Shown here: positions 25,427 to 34,528 of the stretch, in pieces
Position numbering within the stretch: the stretch's first letter is position 1
How the letters are laid out: every line of letters starts with the position of its first letter
Assembly: GCA_963809205.1 (NCBI GenBank)
Contig: CAWEIS010000028.1
Span: 124,001-188,000, forward strand
DNA: 64,000 bases
Source: DATLLN01 sp963809205
GTDB lineage: Bacteria > Actinomycetota > Thermoleophilia > Gaiellales > JAICJC01
Direction of reading: 5' to 3'
Notes under the pieces: model-generated
Seen by the model: the letters and a program-made list of their open reading frames with translations, nothing else
Database searches by the model: none
What the model was told of the DNA's origin: nothing
Position numbers and translations under genes: made by a program

Positions 25427-26626
25427 GTGTTGATAGGTCGGGTTACAGGACGGTTCTTGTCGAGGAAGCCTCGGCCGCGGATTCTCGTGGTCGGGCCGGT
25501 CCCGGAGCCGTACAACGGAATGACGGTCGTCACGAGCATGGTGCTGCGCTCGCGGCTCCGCGACGTCTTCGACATCGTCCACCTCGACACGTCGGATCAC
25601 CGACCCGTCTCCAACGTCGGCCGGGTGGACGTCCAGAACGTGGCGCTCGGGGTGATGTCGGCCGTGCGACTGCTGCGAGATGCGATCCTTTGCCGCGTCG
25701 ACGCGATCTATCTGCCGATCGCGAAGAACCGCGTCGGCTTCCTGCGCGACGCCGTGTTGTTGCTCGAGGCACGCGCGCTCAGGCGGACAACCATCGTCCA
25801 CTTCCACGCTCGTGGATTCGACGAGTTCGTGACCGCCGAAGCCTGGTGGATGCGACGACTGGTCCGACTCGCCCTGCGGACGCCGCGGACACACGTCATC
25901 GTGCTCGGCGCCTGCCTGTCCGGTGAGTTCGAGGGACTCATCCCCCACGACCGAGTCCACGTCGTGCCGAACGGGGTCGCGGATCAGCGCGTCGATGCCG
26001 GCCGGCTCAGCTCGGCGCCGACGGTGCTGCACCTGTCGACGCTCTGGAGCGCCAAGGGCGTCTTCGAGGTGCTCGAAAGCGCGGTACGCCTGCGGAGCCG
26101 GATCCCGGGGATTCGGTACCAGTTCGCGGGCACCTGGTACAGCGACGACGAACGAGCACGCGCAATGGAGCTCGTCGCACGCGAAGGCTTGGCGCACGAG
26201 GTCGAGTTCCTCGGCCCCGTGGAGCCATCCGAGCGCATGCGGCTGCTGACGTCCGCAACGGTCATGGCGTTCCCCTCGCACAGCGAGGGTCATCCGCTGG
26301 TCGTGCTGGAAGCGCTCTCGGCGGGCCTGCCAGTCGTCACCACCCGCACCGGGGCGATCCCCGAGATCATCACGAACGGTCGGGAAGGCTTTCTCGTCGA
26401 CGTCGGCGATGTCGAGGGCCTGACCTGCCGAATTGCCGAGATCGTGACCGATCCAGAACTTCGGCGACGCCTGCGAGCAAACGCGCGGTCACGGTACGAG
26501 AGCGAGTTCACAGCCGACCGCTTCACAGATCGACTGGGTGACGTCTGGCAGAGCGTACTGCGGCGCCGCACGCTGCACCACGCGCCGCAGACTCCCGCGG
26601 TGACCGCCGGCTCGAGGTTGCCGTGA
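25427..26626 (+). CDS. Glycosyltransferase family 4
   Basis: A 399-residue retaining GT-B glycosyltransferase. The N-terminal half begins 'RILVVGPVPEPYNGMTVVT', and the C-terminal donor-binding half shows 'LHLSTLWSAKGVFEVLES', 'VEFLGPVEPSERMRLLTSATVMAFPS' and the 'EGHPLVVLEALSAGLPVVTT' motif with the Glu-X7-Glu pair. It adds one sugar to the lipid-linked repeat. The GTG start at 25427 follows a purine-rich GGTGGGG. The stop overlaps the next gene by four bases. Confidence 0.92.
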   Translation: MLIGRVTGRFLSRKPRPRILVVGPVPEPYNGMTVVTSMVLRSRLRDVFDIVHLDTSDHRPVSNVGRVDVQNVALGVMSAVRLLRDAILCRVDAIYLPIAKNRVGFLRDAVLLLEARALRRTTIVHFHARGFDEFVTAEAWWMRRLVRLALRTPRTHVIVLGACLSGEFEGLIPHDRVHVVPNGVADQRVDAGRLSSAPTVLHLSTLWSAKGVFEVLESAVRLRSRIPGIRYQFAGTWYSDDERARAMELVAREGLAHEVEFLGPVEPSERMRLLTSATVMAFPSHSEGHPLVVLEALSAGLPVVTTRTGAIPEIITNGREGFLVDVGDVEGLTCRIAEIVTDPELRRRLRANARSRYESEFTADRFTDRLGDVWQSVLRRRTLHHAPQTPAVTAGSRLP

Positions 26627-28761
26627 AACAGGTGGCCCAGCGCCCACGTGACGGTCGGGTGACGGTCGAGCAGGTGCCGGCGCCGGTGGTACGGCCCGGG
26701 TGGGTGCTCGTCCGAAACCGGGTGTCGGTCATCAGCGCCGGCACCGAGCGAAGCAAGATCGAGCTCGGTCGGAAGAACATCTTTGAGAAGGCCCGAGCCC
26801 GCCCTGACCTGGTCCGTCAGACCGTCGAGAAGGCCCGATCGGAAGGCGTCTCGGCGACCCTTGCGATCGTCAGGGATCGACTCGCGGGATTGACACCGAT
26901 CGGGTACTCATCCGCCGGAGTCGTCGTCGAGGTCGGTGAGGGCGTCGCCGGCCTCGCCCCGGGCGACAGGGTCGCATGCGGCGGCGCCGGCTGGGCCAAC
27001 CACTCCGAGCTGGTGGCCGTTCCGAAGAACCTCGTCGCCCGTGTCCCCGATCACGTCGACTTCGATGTTGCCGCCTATGCCACCATCGGATCGATCGCGC
27101 TGCACGCGGTGCACCGGTCCGATGCTCGCCTCGGTGAGCACGTGGGCGTCATCGGGCTGGGGCTGGTCGGCCAACTCGCACTTCGGATCCTCGCCGCCGC
27201 CGGATGCAGGGTCGTCGGAATCGACACCGACGGGGATGCGGTGGAACTCGGCCGATCGGCGGGGGCAACGACATTCCTGCGCAGCCAGCGAGGGCTCGAG
27301 CGAATCGTCGTGTCCGGGACGGGCGAAGGTGGCCTGGATGCGGTGATCATCTGCGCCGCGACGGGTTCCCGAGACCCGGTCGACCTCGCATGCCGGATGC
27401 TCCGCCCGCGTGGCAGGATCGTGGTCGTCGGCGAGGTCCCGGTCGAGGCGGAGCGCAGCCAGATGTACGACAAAGAGCTTGAGCTCCGCCTCTCGCGATC
27501 GTACGGCCCGGGTCGCTACTCGGCCGACTACGAGGAGCACGGCGCCGATCTGCCGGTGGAGTACGTGCGCTGGACGGAGCAGCGCAATCTCCAGGCGTTC
27601 GTCGACCTGATCGCCGCCGGGAGCCTCGACCCATCGCCGCTGACCACCCACCGGTTTCCGATCGACGCGGCCGAGGAGGCATACGGCGTGGTCGAATCGC
27701 CCGGCGACGCGCGAGCGTTCGGCGTACTGCTCGAGTATCCCGGCGAGACACCCCTTCCGGCGCAACCGGTCGTCCGCGCCGTTCCGCGCCGGCTCCGGGA
27801 GGGAAACCCCAGGATCGGTGTGATCGGAGCGGGGTCGTTCGCGCGAAGCATCGTCATACCCCACCTTTCCGAGGCCGGCGCAACGCTCGCCGCCGTCGCC
27901 AGCGAAGGCGGACTGAGCGCGGCCGATGCCGCCGCCAGGTTCGGATTCGAGCGGGCGCTGACGGCCGAGCAGATCATCGCGGACGATCGGATCGGTGCCG
28001 TCGTGATCGCGACCCGACACAACAGCCACGCGGCGCTGGCGAGCGCCGCCCTCAGGGCCGGGAAGCGGGTGTTCGTGGAGAAGCCGCTCGCGCTGACCTG
28101 GGACGAGCTGCTGGACGTCGAGCTGGCGCTCGCGGACGGCGGGTCGCTGATGGTGGGATTCAACCGCCGATTCGCGCGATTCACCGCCGCCGTCAGCGAC
28201 GTGCTGCGCGGTGCGCGCCACCGGTCCATGAGCATCCGCGTCAATGCGGGTGCGCTGCCGGACGGCCACTGGCTCCACGACCCCAAGACGGGTGGCGGCC
28301 GACTGCTCGGCGAGGGGTGTCATTTCGTCGATCTGCTGATGCACTGCATGGGCACGCGCGTCAGAGCCGTGCACGCGGTCGCCGCCCCGCGAACGGGACT
28401 CCCGCTCCACTGCGCCGAGAACTTCATCGTCACGCTGCGGTTCGCCGACGGATCGATCGGCTCGCTGCTCTACAGCTCGGAGGGCGATTCGGCGCTGGGC
28501 AAGGAGCGCATCGAAGCCTTCGCCGCCGGACAGAGCGTGGTGGTCGACGACTACCGTCGCCTCGAGCGCTACGCCAACGGCCGCCGATCGGCGACGAAGG
28601 GCCGCCAGGACAAGGGTCACCGGGCCGAGATGCGCCGGTTCCTGGCCGTGTGCCGCGGCATCGACGATGCCCCGTCCCCGGAATCGGTCATCGCGTCGAC
28701 CCAGGCCACCCTGGCGGCCCGTGACTCGCTGATGTCGGGAGAGTCGGTGATCGTCGCATGA
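26623..28761 (+). CDS. Bi-domain oxidoreductase: zinc-type alcohol dehydrogenase fused to Gfo/Idh/MocA
   Basis: The N-terminal half (about 1-375) is an MDR/zinc-dehydrogenase-like protein with 'SAGTERSKIELGRKN', 'GYSSAGVVVEVG' and the cofactor motif 'GLGLVGQLALRILAAAGCRVVGID'. The C-terminal half (about 390-700) is a Gfo/Idh/MocA dehydrogenase with 'GVIGAGSFARS', the catalytic 'EKPLALT' and 'GGGRLLGEGCHFVDLL'. Such fusions occur in exopolysaccharide operons and are thought to modify nucleotide sugars by oxidation or reduction. The substrate is not known. It overlaps neighbours on both sides by four bases, implying translational coupling. Confidence 0.92.
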   Translation: MKQVAQRPRDGRVTVEQVPAPVVRPGWVLVRNRVSVISAGTERSKIELGRKNIFEKARARPDLVRQTVEKARSEGVSATLAIVRDRLAGLTPIGYSSAGVVVEVGEGVAGLAPGDRVACGGAGWANHSELVAVPKNLVARVPDHVDFDVAAYATIGSIALHAVHRSDARLGEHVGVIGLGLVGQLALRILAAAGCRVVGIDTDGDAVELGRSAGATTFLRSQRGLERIVVSGTGEGGLDAVIICAATGSRDPVDLACRMLRPRGRIVVVGEVPVEAERSQMYDKELELRLSRSYGPGRYSADYEEHGADLPVEYVRWTEQRNLQAFVDLIAAGSLDPSPLTTHRFPIDAAEEAYGVVESPGDARAFGVLLEYPGETPLPAQPVVRAVPRRLREGNPRIGVIGAGSFARSIVIPHLSEAGATLAAVASEGGLSAADAAARFGFERALTAEQIIADDRIGAVVIATRHNSHAALASAALRAGKRVFVEKPLALTWDELLDVELALADGGSLMVGFNRRFARFTAAVSDVLRGARHRSMSIRVNAGALPDGHWLHDPKTGGGRLLGEGCHFVDLLMHCMGTRVRAVHAVAAPRTGLPLHCAENFIVTLRFADGSIGSLLYSSEGDSALGKERIEAFAAGQSVVVDDYRRLERYANGRRSATKGRQDKGHRAEMRRFLAVCRGIDDAPSPESVIASTQATLAARDSLMSGESVIVA

Positions 28762-29879
28762 GCCCAAAGCTGATGCACGTCGTCGGTGCTCGCCCAAACT
28801 TTGTGAAGCTTGCCCCCGTCATCGCGGCGCTCGCGGACGACGCAAAGGTCGAGCAGCTCGTCGTGCATACGGGGCAGCATTACGACGCACGGATGTCCGA
28901 CGACATCCTCGCCGACCTCCAGTTCCCCACACCGGATGTGTACCTGGGGATCGGGTCGGGCACGCACGCCGAGCAGACGGGCCGCACCATGATCGCCTTC
29001 GAGCGGGTGCTGCTCGAGGAGCGCCCAGACCTGGTTGTCGTCGCCGGGGACGTGAACGCGACGCTGGCGTGCGCGCTGACCGCCGCGAAGGCACACATTC
29101 CGGTGGCCCACGTCGAGTCGGGCCTGCGGTCGTGGGACTGGACGATGCCGGAGGAGATCAATCGCACGATCACAGACCGGATATCGGCGCTGCTCTTCAC
29201 GCACAGTCCGGAGGCCCGCGACAACCTGGTTACCGAAGGCATCGACGAGGGCAGGGTGCACTACGTGGGGAACACGATGATCGACTCCTTGCGCCGAGCC
29301 GAGCCCTTCGCGCGGCGCCGAGCGGTGTGGCGAGGCTTCGGCCTGGAGCCGCATGCCTACGTGCTGGTCACACTGCACCGCCCCTCCAACGTCGACGTCG
29401 CCGATCAGCTGACCGGCATCGTCGGCGCCCTGTGCGAGCTGGCGTCGAGAGCGCCGGTGGTGTTCCCGCTCCATCCCCGCACGGCGGCGCTGCTCGAGGC
29501 GACCGGACAGCTGGACCGGGTCCGCGATGCTGGCGTCTGCTGCTGCGAGCCCCTCGGGTACATCGACTTCCTGTCGATGGAGCTCGGCGCGGGAGCAGTC
29601 CTCACGGACTCGGGGGGCGTCCAGGAGGAGTCGACCGCCCTCGGCGTCCGCTGCTACACGCTGCGCCCCAACACCGAACGGCCGGTCACCCTGACCCTGG
29701 GCACCAACACGCTGCTCCACGACGATCCCCTGGCGATCCGTCAGGTGGCCCCGAGCGGCGAGCCGCCGGTCGCCTGCACGGTGCCGCTCTGGGACGGGCA
29801 CGCCGGCGGGCGGATCGCAGACCTCATCCGGAGCCGGCTCGCCCGGCGGGAGGATCTGGAGGTCGCATGGTCGCTGTGA
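28758..29879 (+). CDS. wecB: UDP-N-acetylglucosamine 2-epimerase (non-hydrolysing)
   Basis: Interconverts UDP-GlcNAc and UDP-ManNAc, supplying ManNAc for the polymer. The 373-residue product has the family blocks 'GARPNFVKLAPVIAAL', 'HTGQHYDARMSD', 'VAGDVNAT', 'HVESGLRSWDWTMPEEINRTITD' (split here by natural variation), 'LVTLHRPSNVD', 'FPLHPRT' and 'TDSGGVQEES'. The catalytic Asp, Glu and His regions are intact. The start ATG overlaps the preceding stop (ATGA). The downstream WecG-like enzyme could use the ManNAc product. Confidence 0.94.
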   Translation: MSPKLMHVVGARPNFVKLAPVIAALADDAKVEQLVVHTGQHYDARMSDDILADLQFPTPDVYLGIGSGTHAEQTGRTMIAFERVLLEERPDLVVVAGDVNATLACALTAAKAHIPVAHVESGLRSWDWTMPEEINRTITDRISALLFTHSPEARDNLVTEGIDEGRVHYVGNTMIDSLRRAEPFARRRAVWRGFGLEPHAYVLVTLHRPSNVDVADQLTGIVGALCELASRAPVVFPLHPRTAALLEATGQLDRVRDAGVCCCEPLGYIDFLSMELGAGAVLTDSGGVQEESTALGVRCYTLRPNTERPVTLTLGTNTLLHDDPLAIRQVAPSGEPPVACTVPLWDGHAGGRIADLIRSRLARREDLEVAWSL

Positions 29880-31051
29880 TGTCCGATCGCCGGGCGGACG
29901 TGCTGTGCGAGGCGGAGCAGCTCTCGCGGTTGCTGGAGGCTCAGCGCTTTCGCGGGTTCGATCCCTACGACGCCCTGGCGTCGCCGATCCTCGGACGGCT
30001 GGCCGTCACCCCGCTGGCTCGACGCGCCGCGATCCAGTTGATGAAGCGGTCGCCTCTCAACATCCGCCGTGTCGTCGGCGTGCCCGCGCAGCAGCACACC
30101 AAAGCGCTCGCGCTCTGCGTGTCCGCATACGCGCTGCTGGCCGACCTGCCCGACGGCGACCGGTACCGGACACTGGCCCGGGCGCTGAGCGAGTGCCTCG
30201 TGGCGAGCGCGCTGGTTCGCGACGGCGGTGTCGGATGGGGCTATGAGTTCGACGTCGAGACACGGTGGGGCGGGTACGCCGCTGATCAGCCGAATGCCGT
30301 GGTGACGAGCTTCGCCGGGAACGCCCTGCTGGATGCTGCGGCGCTTGACAACGCCGACGGCCGCCTCCGCGAGCCCGCTGAGCTCGCGGCACGGTATGCG
30401 GTGACCACACTGTTTCGGCCGACGCCCGAGGGCGGGTTCTTCGCGTACTACAGCGACACTGACATGGAGATCCACAACGCCAGCGCGCTGGTCGTTGGAC
30501 TGCTCTCCCGTTGCACACCGATGCCTACCGACGCCGCGGATGCGGCCGAGCGGGCCGTGGCCAGCCTGGTCGCGAAGCAGCGGCCGGATGGATCGTGGCC
30601 GTACGGCGAGCATCCACGTCTGCAATGGGTCGACGGCTACCACACCGCGTACATCCTTGTCTCGCTCGGTCGCTGGGCTGACGCGACCGGTGACGGCGCA
30701 GCCGAGACCGCGCTCCGCCGCGGGCTCGGCTATTACATCGCGAACCTCTTCGACCCCGGCGGGATTCCCCGCGCAACGTCCACGTCGGTGTACCCGATCG
30801 ACGTGCACGCCGCCTCGTCGGCGATCTGGGCACTCTCACAGCTCGACGAGTGGTCTCCGGCCGCGCGGCCGCTGGCGGACTCGGTGCTGGCCTGGACGCT
30901 CGACAACCTGCGCCGCAGAGACGGAAGGTTTGCCTTCCAGCGGCACCGCCGGTACCGGAACTCGACGTCATATATCCGCTGGAACGACGCCCACATGCTC
31001 CTGGCGCTGTCGTCCGTCGCCAGAGCAAGGAGCATGCATGCGAACCACTGA
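29867..31051 (+). CDS. Alpha/alpha-toroid polysaccharide biosynthesis protein (VpsJ-like)
   Basis: A 394-residue protein from the ATG at 29867, preceded by GGAGG; ATG at 29879 is a second option. It has repeated helical hairpins with 'GVGWGYEFDVETRWGGYAADQPNAVVTSFAGNALLD', 'ASLVAKQRPDGSWPYGE' and 'WVDGYHTAYILVSLGRW', the layout of (alpha/alpha)6 barrels seen in terpenoid cyclases and some polysaccharide lyases. Members called VpsJ are found in exopolysaccharide operons but have no settled activity; modification or cleavage of the nascent glycan is a guess. It overlaps wecB by 13 nt and the next gene by 14 nt. Confidence 0.78.
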   Translation: MVAVMSDRRADVLCEAEQLSRLLEAQRFRGFDPYDALASPILGRLAVTPLARRAAIQLMKRSPLNIRRVVGVPAQQHTKALALCVSAYALLADLPDGDRYRTLARALSECLVASALVRDGGVGWGYEFDVETRWGGYAADQPNAVVTSFAGNALLDAAALDNADGRLREPAELAARYAVTTLFRPTPEGGFFAYYSDTDMEIHNASALVVGLLSRCTPMPTDAADAAERAVASLVAKQRPDGSWPYGEHPRLQWVDGYHTAYILVSLGRWADATGDGAAETALRRGLGYYIANLFDPGGIPRATSTSVYPIDVHAASSAIWALSQLDEWSPAARPLADSVLAWTLDNLRRRDGRFAFQRHRRYRNSTSYIRWNDAHMLLALSSVARARSMHANH

Positions 31052-31835
31052 CTCCCACAAGCTTCGTGAGTCCCCGCGGCGAGTGTCGGTGCTGGGCTGC
31101 CCGATCGACGCGCTCAGCATGACGGAGACCGTCGAGCGCTGCGGCGAGCTGATCGACGCCGGCGAGGCCAGCCAGCAGGTGTCGATCAACGCCGCGAAGC
31201 TGATCTTGCTGCGGCGCGACGCCACGCTGCGGCGGATCGTCCAGGACTGCGCGTTGATCAGCGCCGACGGCCAGCCCGTCGTCTGGGCGTCCAGGCTGCT
31301 CGGCAATCCTCTGCCGGAACGGGTGGCGGGGATCGACCTGATGTTCGCATTGCTGGCGCGGGCGGAGCGTCGGGGTGACCGGGTCTACGTCCTCGGCGCG
31401 CGGGCCGATGTGCTGGCGATCGCGATGAACCGGCTCGTCCGCCGGTACCCGGGCGTCGACTTCTGCGGCTGGCACCACGGGTACTTCACCGACGCCGAGT
31501 CGTCCGGGATCGCCGAGGAAATCGCCCGGCAGTCGCCGGACCTGCTGCTGGTGGCGATGACCTCGCCGCGCAAGGAGTACTGGCTGGCCGAGCACGGCCG
31601 CGACCTTGGCGTGCCGCTGATGCTCGGCGTCGGCGGGTCGATCGACGTCGTCGCCGGCGTCACCAAGCGGGCGCCCGTGTGGATGCAGCGGGTGGGGCTG
31701 GAGTGGTTCTTCCGGGTGGCTCAGGAGCCGCGCCGGCTCGGTCGCCGGTACGCGGTGACGAACTCGCAGTTCATCGGGCTCGTGGCCCGCGAGCTCGTCC
31801 GAACGCGCCTGACCAGCCGGCGACGGGGCCGCTGA
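31038..31835 (+). CDS. WecG/TagA/CpsF-family glycosyltransferase (copy 1)
   Basis: A 265-residue enzyme of glycosyltransferase family 26. The start ATG at 31038 has AAGGAG upstream and lies inside the 3' end of the toroid gene. The signatures are 'VSINAAKLILLRRD', 'ISADGQPVVWAS', 'RVAGIDLMFALL', 'DLLLVAMTSPRKEYWLAEH' and 'GVGGSIDVVAGVTKRAPVWMQRVGLEWFFR'. Family members transfer ManNAc or ManNAcA to a lipid-linked GlcNAc, which fits the upstream UDP-GlcNAc 2-epimerase. The stop overlaps the asnB start by one base. Confidence 0.93.
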   Translation: MRTTDSHKLRESPRRVSVLGCPIDALSMTETVERCGELIDAGEASQQVSINAAKLILLRRDATLRRIVQDCALISADGQPVVWASRLLGNPLPERVAGIDLMFALLARAERRGDRVYVLGARADVLAIAMNRLVRRYPGVDFCGWHHGYFTDAESSGIAEEIARQSPDLLLVAMTSPRKEYWLAEHGRDLGVPLMLGVGGSIDVVAGVTKRAPVWMQRVGLEWFFRVAQEPRRLGRRYAVTNSQFIGLVARELVRTRLTSRRRGR

Positions 31836-33751
31836 TGTGCGGCATCGCGGGAATCGTCCATGTCAGCTCGGGCGCCGAGGCGGACCGCCGGGTACTCGAA
31901 TCGATGTCCGAGTTGCTCGCGCACCGGGGACGCGATCACGAGGGCTTCTGGACGTCTCACCGCTGCGGGCTCGCGCACCGCAGACTCACGATCACCGACC
32001 TGGTGACCGGCCAGCAGCCGCTGTCCAACGAGGACGGCAGCGTCTGGGTGGTGTTCAACGGCGAGATCTACAACTACAGGCAGCTGCGCGCGGAGCTGGA
32101 GCAGCGCGGGCACCTGTTCGTCACGCAGACGGACACGGAGGTGATCCCCCACCTGTACGAGGAGCACGGCGACGACTTCGTGCGCCGGATGGAGGGGAAC
32201 TGGGCGATCGGCCTCTGGGACGAGCGCCGGTCGCGGCTCCTCCTGAGCCGCGACCGGCTGGGCAAGAAGCCGCTTCTGTGGAGCAACCGGGGCGGGGTGA
32301 TCCGCTTCGCCAGCGAGGCCAAGGCGATCCTGGCCGACCCGAGCTTCTCGCGCGAGCCGTCCATGGCCGGGCTGCTGGACGTGCTGACGTACGGCTACGT
32401 CACCGAGACCAACACGATGTTCGACGGCATCGAGATGGTTCTGCCCGCGACCACGCTGGTGTTCGAGGCGGGCGAGACGACCCCGTCCGAGCAGCGCTAC
32501 TGGGACTTCGCGGCGGTCCCGCCGTTCTCGGGCTGCGTCGAGGATGCGAAGGAGGAGTTCAGCGAGATCCTCTCCGACGTCACCCGCGATCGGCTGCTCG
32601 GCGACGTTCCCTACGGGATGATGCTGTCCGGCGGGATCGACTCGACGCTGGTCGCGTCGTTCATCGTGGAGCACGAACCCTCACTCAAGACCTATACCGT
32701 CACGCGGGAGGACGCCGACGACGAGTCCGCCGCCGCGGCCTCGATGGCCGCCCGCATCGGGTCCGACCATCACGAGGTCGGGCTGGACGCCATCGACCCG
32801 GTGGCGATCGGCGCACGGATCCCGTGGATGTTCGATCAGCCGTTCTTCAACGACGCGTCGTTCGCCAACTATGCCGTCGCGCAGGCGATCGCCGGGGAGC
32901 TGACGGTCGCCATCACCGGTGATGGCGGCGATCATGCGTTCTCCGGCACGATGCGGCACCTCGGTGAGGAGATCGCGACGCAGGTGGCGCGCGCCCCCAG
33001 ACCGCTGGTCGCCGTGGCCAGCGCTGGATCCTCGATCGGCACCAAGCTGGCCGGGCCGCGGCCCAGCTTCCGGCGTGCGCACCAGCTGATGCGCGTGTCC
33101 CAGACACGGCCGGACCGGCGGTGGCTGTCGCTCCACGAACAGAACCTGCCGATCAGCTATCCCCAGCTGCTGGGCCCGGTTGGCATCGCGGCGCGGGTGC
33201 GCGCCGACGCGGAGCGCGACGCGCTGGGGTACTACCGTCGCTGCGCGTCCGCCGATCACCTGAACCGGCTGCTCTACGCGGAGCTCAAGTTCCAGCTGCC
33301 GCCCAACGATCTGATGAAGGTCGACCGCACGTTCATGTACAACGGCGTCGCCGGCCGGTCACCGCTGCTCGACCGGCGGGTGGTCGAGTTCGCCGCCTCG
33401 CTCCCCGCATGCTGGAAGCGGCACGGGCGGACATATAAGTGGTTTCTCCGCCAGGTGGCAGCCGACCGCATTCCGCCGGAGCTCGTGTCAGCGCCCAAGG
33501 TGGGACTCGCCGTACCCCTCCGCACATGGCTGCGAGGCGAGCTCGGCGAGCGTGTCGCCGACGTCGTCTCCTCCAGCAGCTTTCAGAACCGCGGCATCTT
33601 CAATCCCGCAGCCGCCCGTGCCGCGGTCGAGGATCATCGTCGTGGCCGGAGAGACTACGGATACGCGATCTGGACGATGGCCATGGTCGAGCTGTGGTAC
33701 CGGACGTTCATCGATCAGTTCGGCGCCGTCGACTATCGCGTCTGGAACTGA
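31835..33751 (+). CDS. asnB: Asparagine synthase (glutamine-hydrolysing)
   Basis: A 638-residue class II amidotransferase. 'MCGIAGIV' provides the N-terminal catalytic Cys2, and 'RRLTITDL', 'VVFNGEIYNYRQLR' and 'GNWAIGLWD' complete the glutaminase domain. The synthetase domain has the PP-loop 'LSGGIDSTLVASF' and 'ITGDGGDHAFSG'. In polysaccharide operons such enzymes often amidate a uronic acid or aminate a sugar rather than make free asparagine; either is possible here. It is the last intact gene of the operon. A remnant of a second copy's 3' end is at 37375-37491. Confidence 0.92.
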   Translation: MCGIAGIVHVSSGAEADRRVLESMSELLAHRGRDHEGFWTSHRCGLAHRRLTITDLVTGQQPLSNEDGSVWVVFNGEIYNYRQLRAELEQRGHLFVTQTDTEVIPHLYEEHGDDFVRRMEGNWAIGLWDERRSRLLLSRDRLGKKPLLWSNRGGVIRFASEAKAILADPSFSREPSMAGLLDVLTYGYVTETNTMFDGIEMVLPATTLVFEAGETTPSEQRYWDFAAVPPFSGCVEDAKEEFSEILSDVTRDRLLGDVPYGMMLSGGIDSTLVASFIVEHEPSLKTYTVTREDADDESAAAASMAARIGSDHHEVGLDAIDPVAIGARIPWMFDQPFFNDASFANYAVAQAIAGELTVAITGDGGDHAFSGTMRHLGEEIATQVARAPRPLVAVASAGSSIGTKLAGPRPSFRRAHQLMRVSQTRPDRRWLSLHEQNLPISYPQLLGPVGIAARVRADAERDALGYYRRCASADHLNRLLYAELKFQLPPNDLMKVDRTFMYNGVAGRSPLLDRRVVEFAASLPACWKRHGRTYKWFLRQVAADRIPPELVSAPKVGLAVPLRTWLRGELGERVADVVSSSSFQNRGIFNPAAARAAVEDHRRGRRDYGYAIWTMAMVELWYRTFIDQFGAVDYRVWN

Positions 33752-33959
33752 TGGACTCATCTACTCCTCCTATCCGTGACACTCACGTTATGGCGCCCGC
33801 GTTTAACGGAGCACATCACCATCGACACGACCCAGAATACGTTTCCCAGATATGCACTCGTCCTAACGGCATCCTATCCTTGGTCATGACGGCTCCCCCC
33901 TGAGCTGGCTGCGCAGTGAGGGAGTGATCCGACGCGCGGTCGCGTGGGCGGGCGCACGG

Positions 33960-34420
33960 AGGCGATCTCCATGACGATCGATGGGAAGGTGGCAAAGTAC
34001 CCTCTGTTAACGCTCAGATTCGACTCACTTGATCGTGTTCCCGGTAAGCTTGCACGGGCTGTCTCGACGGACGGCAACAGCTTCGCTTACAGCATGGTTG
34101 CAGGAGCCGTCGGCAGCGCTGCGACACTTGAGCGGTATTCAGCGACTCGCGGAGCCCGGCATGCATGTGGCTTCATACGCTTCACCGTGACCGCCTGCCC
34201 ACCCTTTCGAGGGGCGCTGCAGAGGCTATGTGGCCAGGTCGCATTCAGCTCCAACAGCCGACCGGCCGTCGGCCGACGATGATCGCGTACCCCATGGCGC
34301 GGCAGATCCTCGCGTGCTTCGATGGCCGCGCAGCGGGCTTCGTCTGAGGATTCGCGGTGGACGACGACGAGTCCACTCGTTGTCGGAGCCACTGAAGCTG
34401 GACCCGTCGGCGGCGTCCCG
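33960..34420 (+). pseudogene. Polysaccharide deacetylase (NodB-type) remnant
   Basis: No single frame is open, but pieces in three frames read like one decayed deacetylase. They are 'MVAGAVGSAATLE', then 'IQRLAEPGMHVASY', 'RLPTLSRGAAEA' and a 'AYP' plus 'HGAADPRV' pair separated by frame changes. They follow the family order (Gly-Met-X-X-X-Ser-His, then 'L..ls..ea', then 'fAYPyG..d..v'). At least three frameshifts are needed. The rest of the interval 33752-34528 shows nothing else recognisable. Confidence 0.45.
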
Positions 34421-34528
34421 ACGGTCAGGGGCATCTCACGCTTCAGATGGCGACACCGCTCCTGCGCCGGTGTGCACCTGCGACCGACCCTCGCGGTGTC
34501 CGGGCGAGGCCAAAGCGAACGCGCCTCG

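Noticed and set aside
29069..29866. N-terminal extension of the toroid protein
   Set aside because: This portion is out of frame within wecB and has shadow composition. The true start is at 29867 with a ribosome-binding site.
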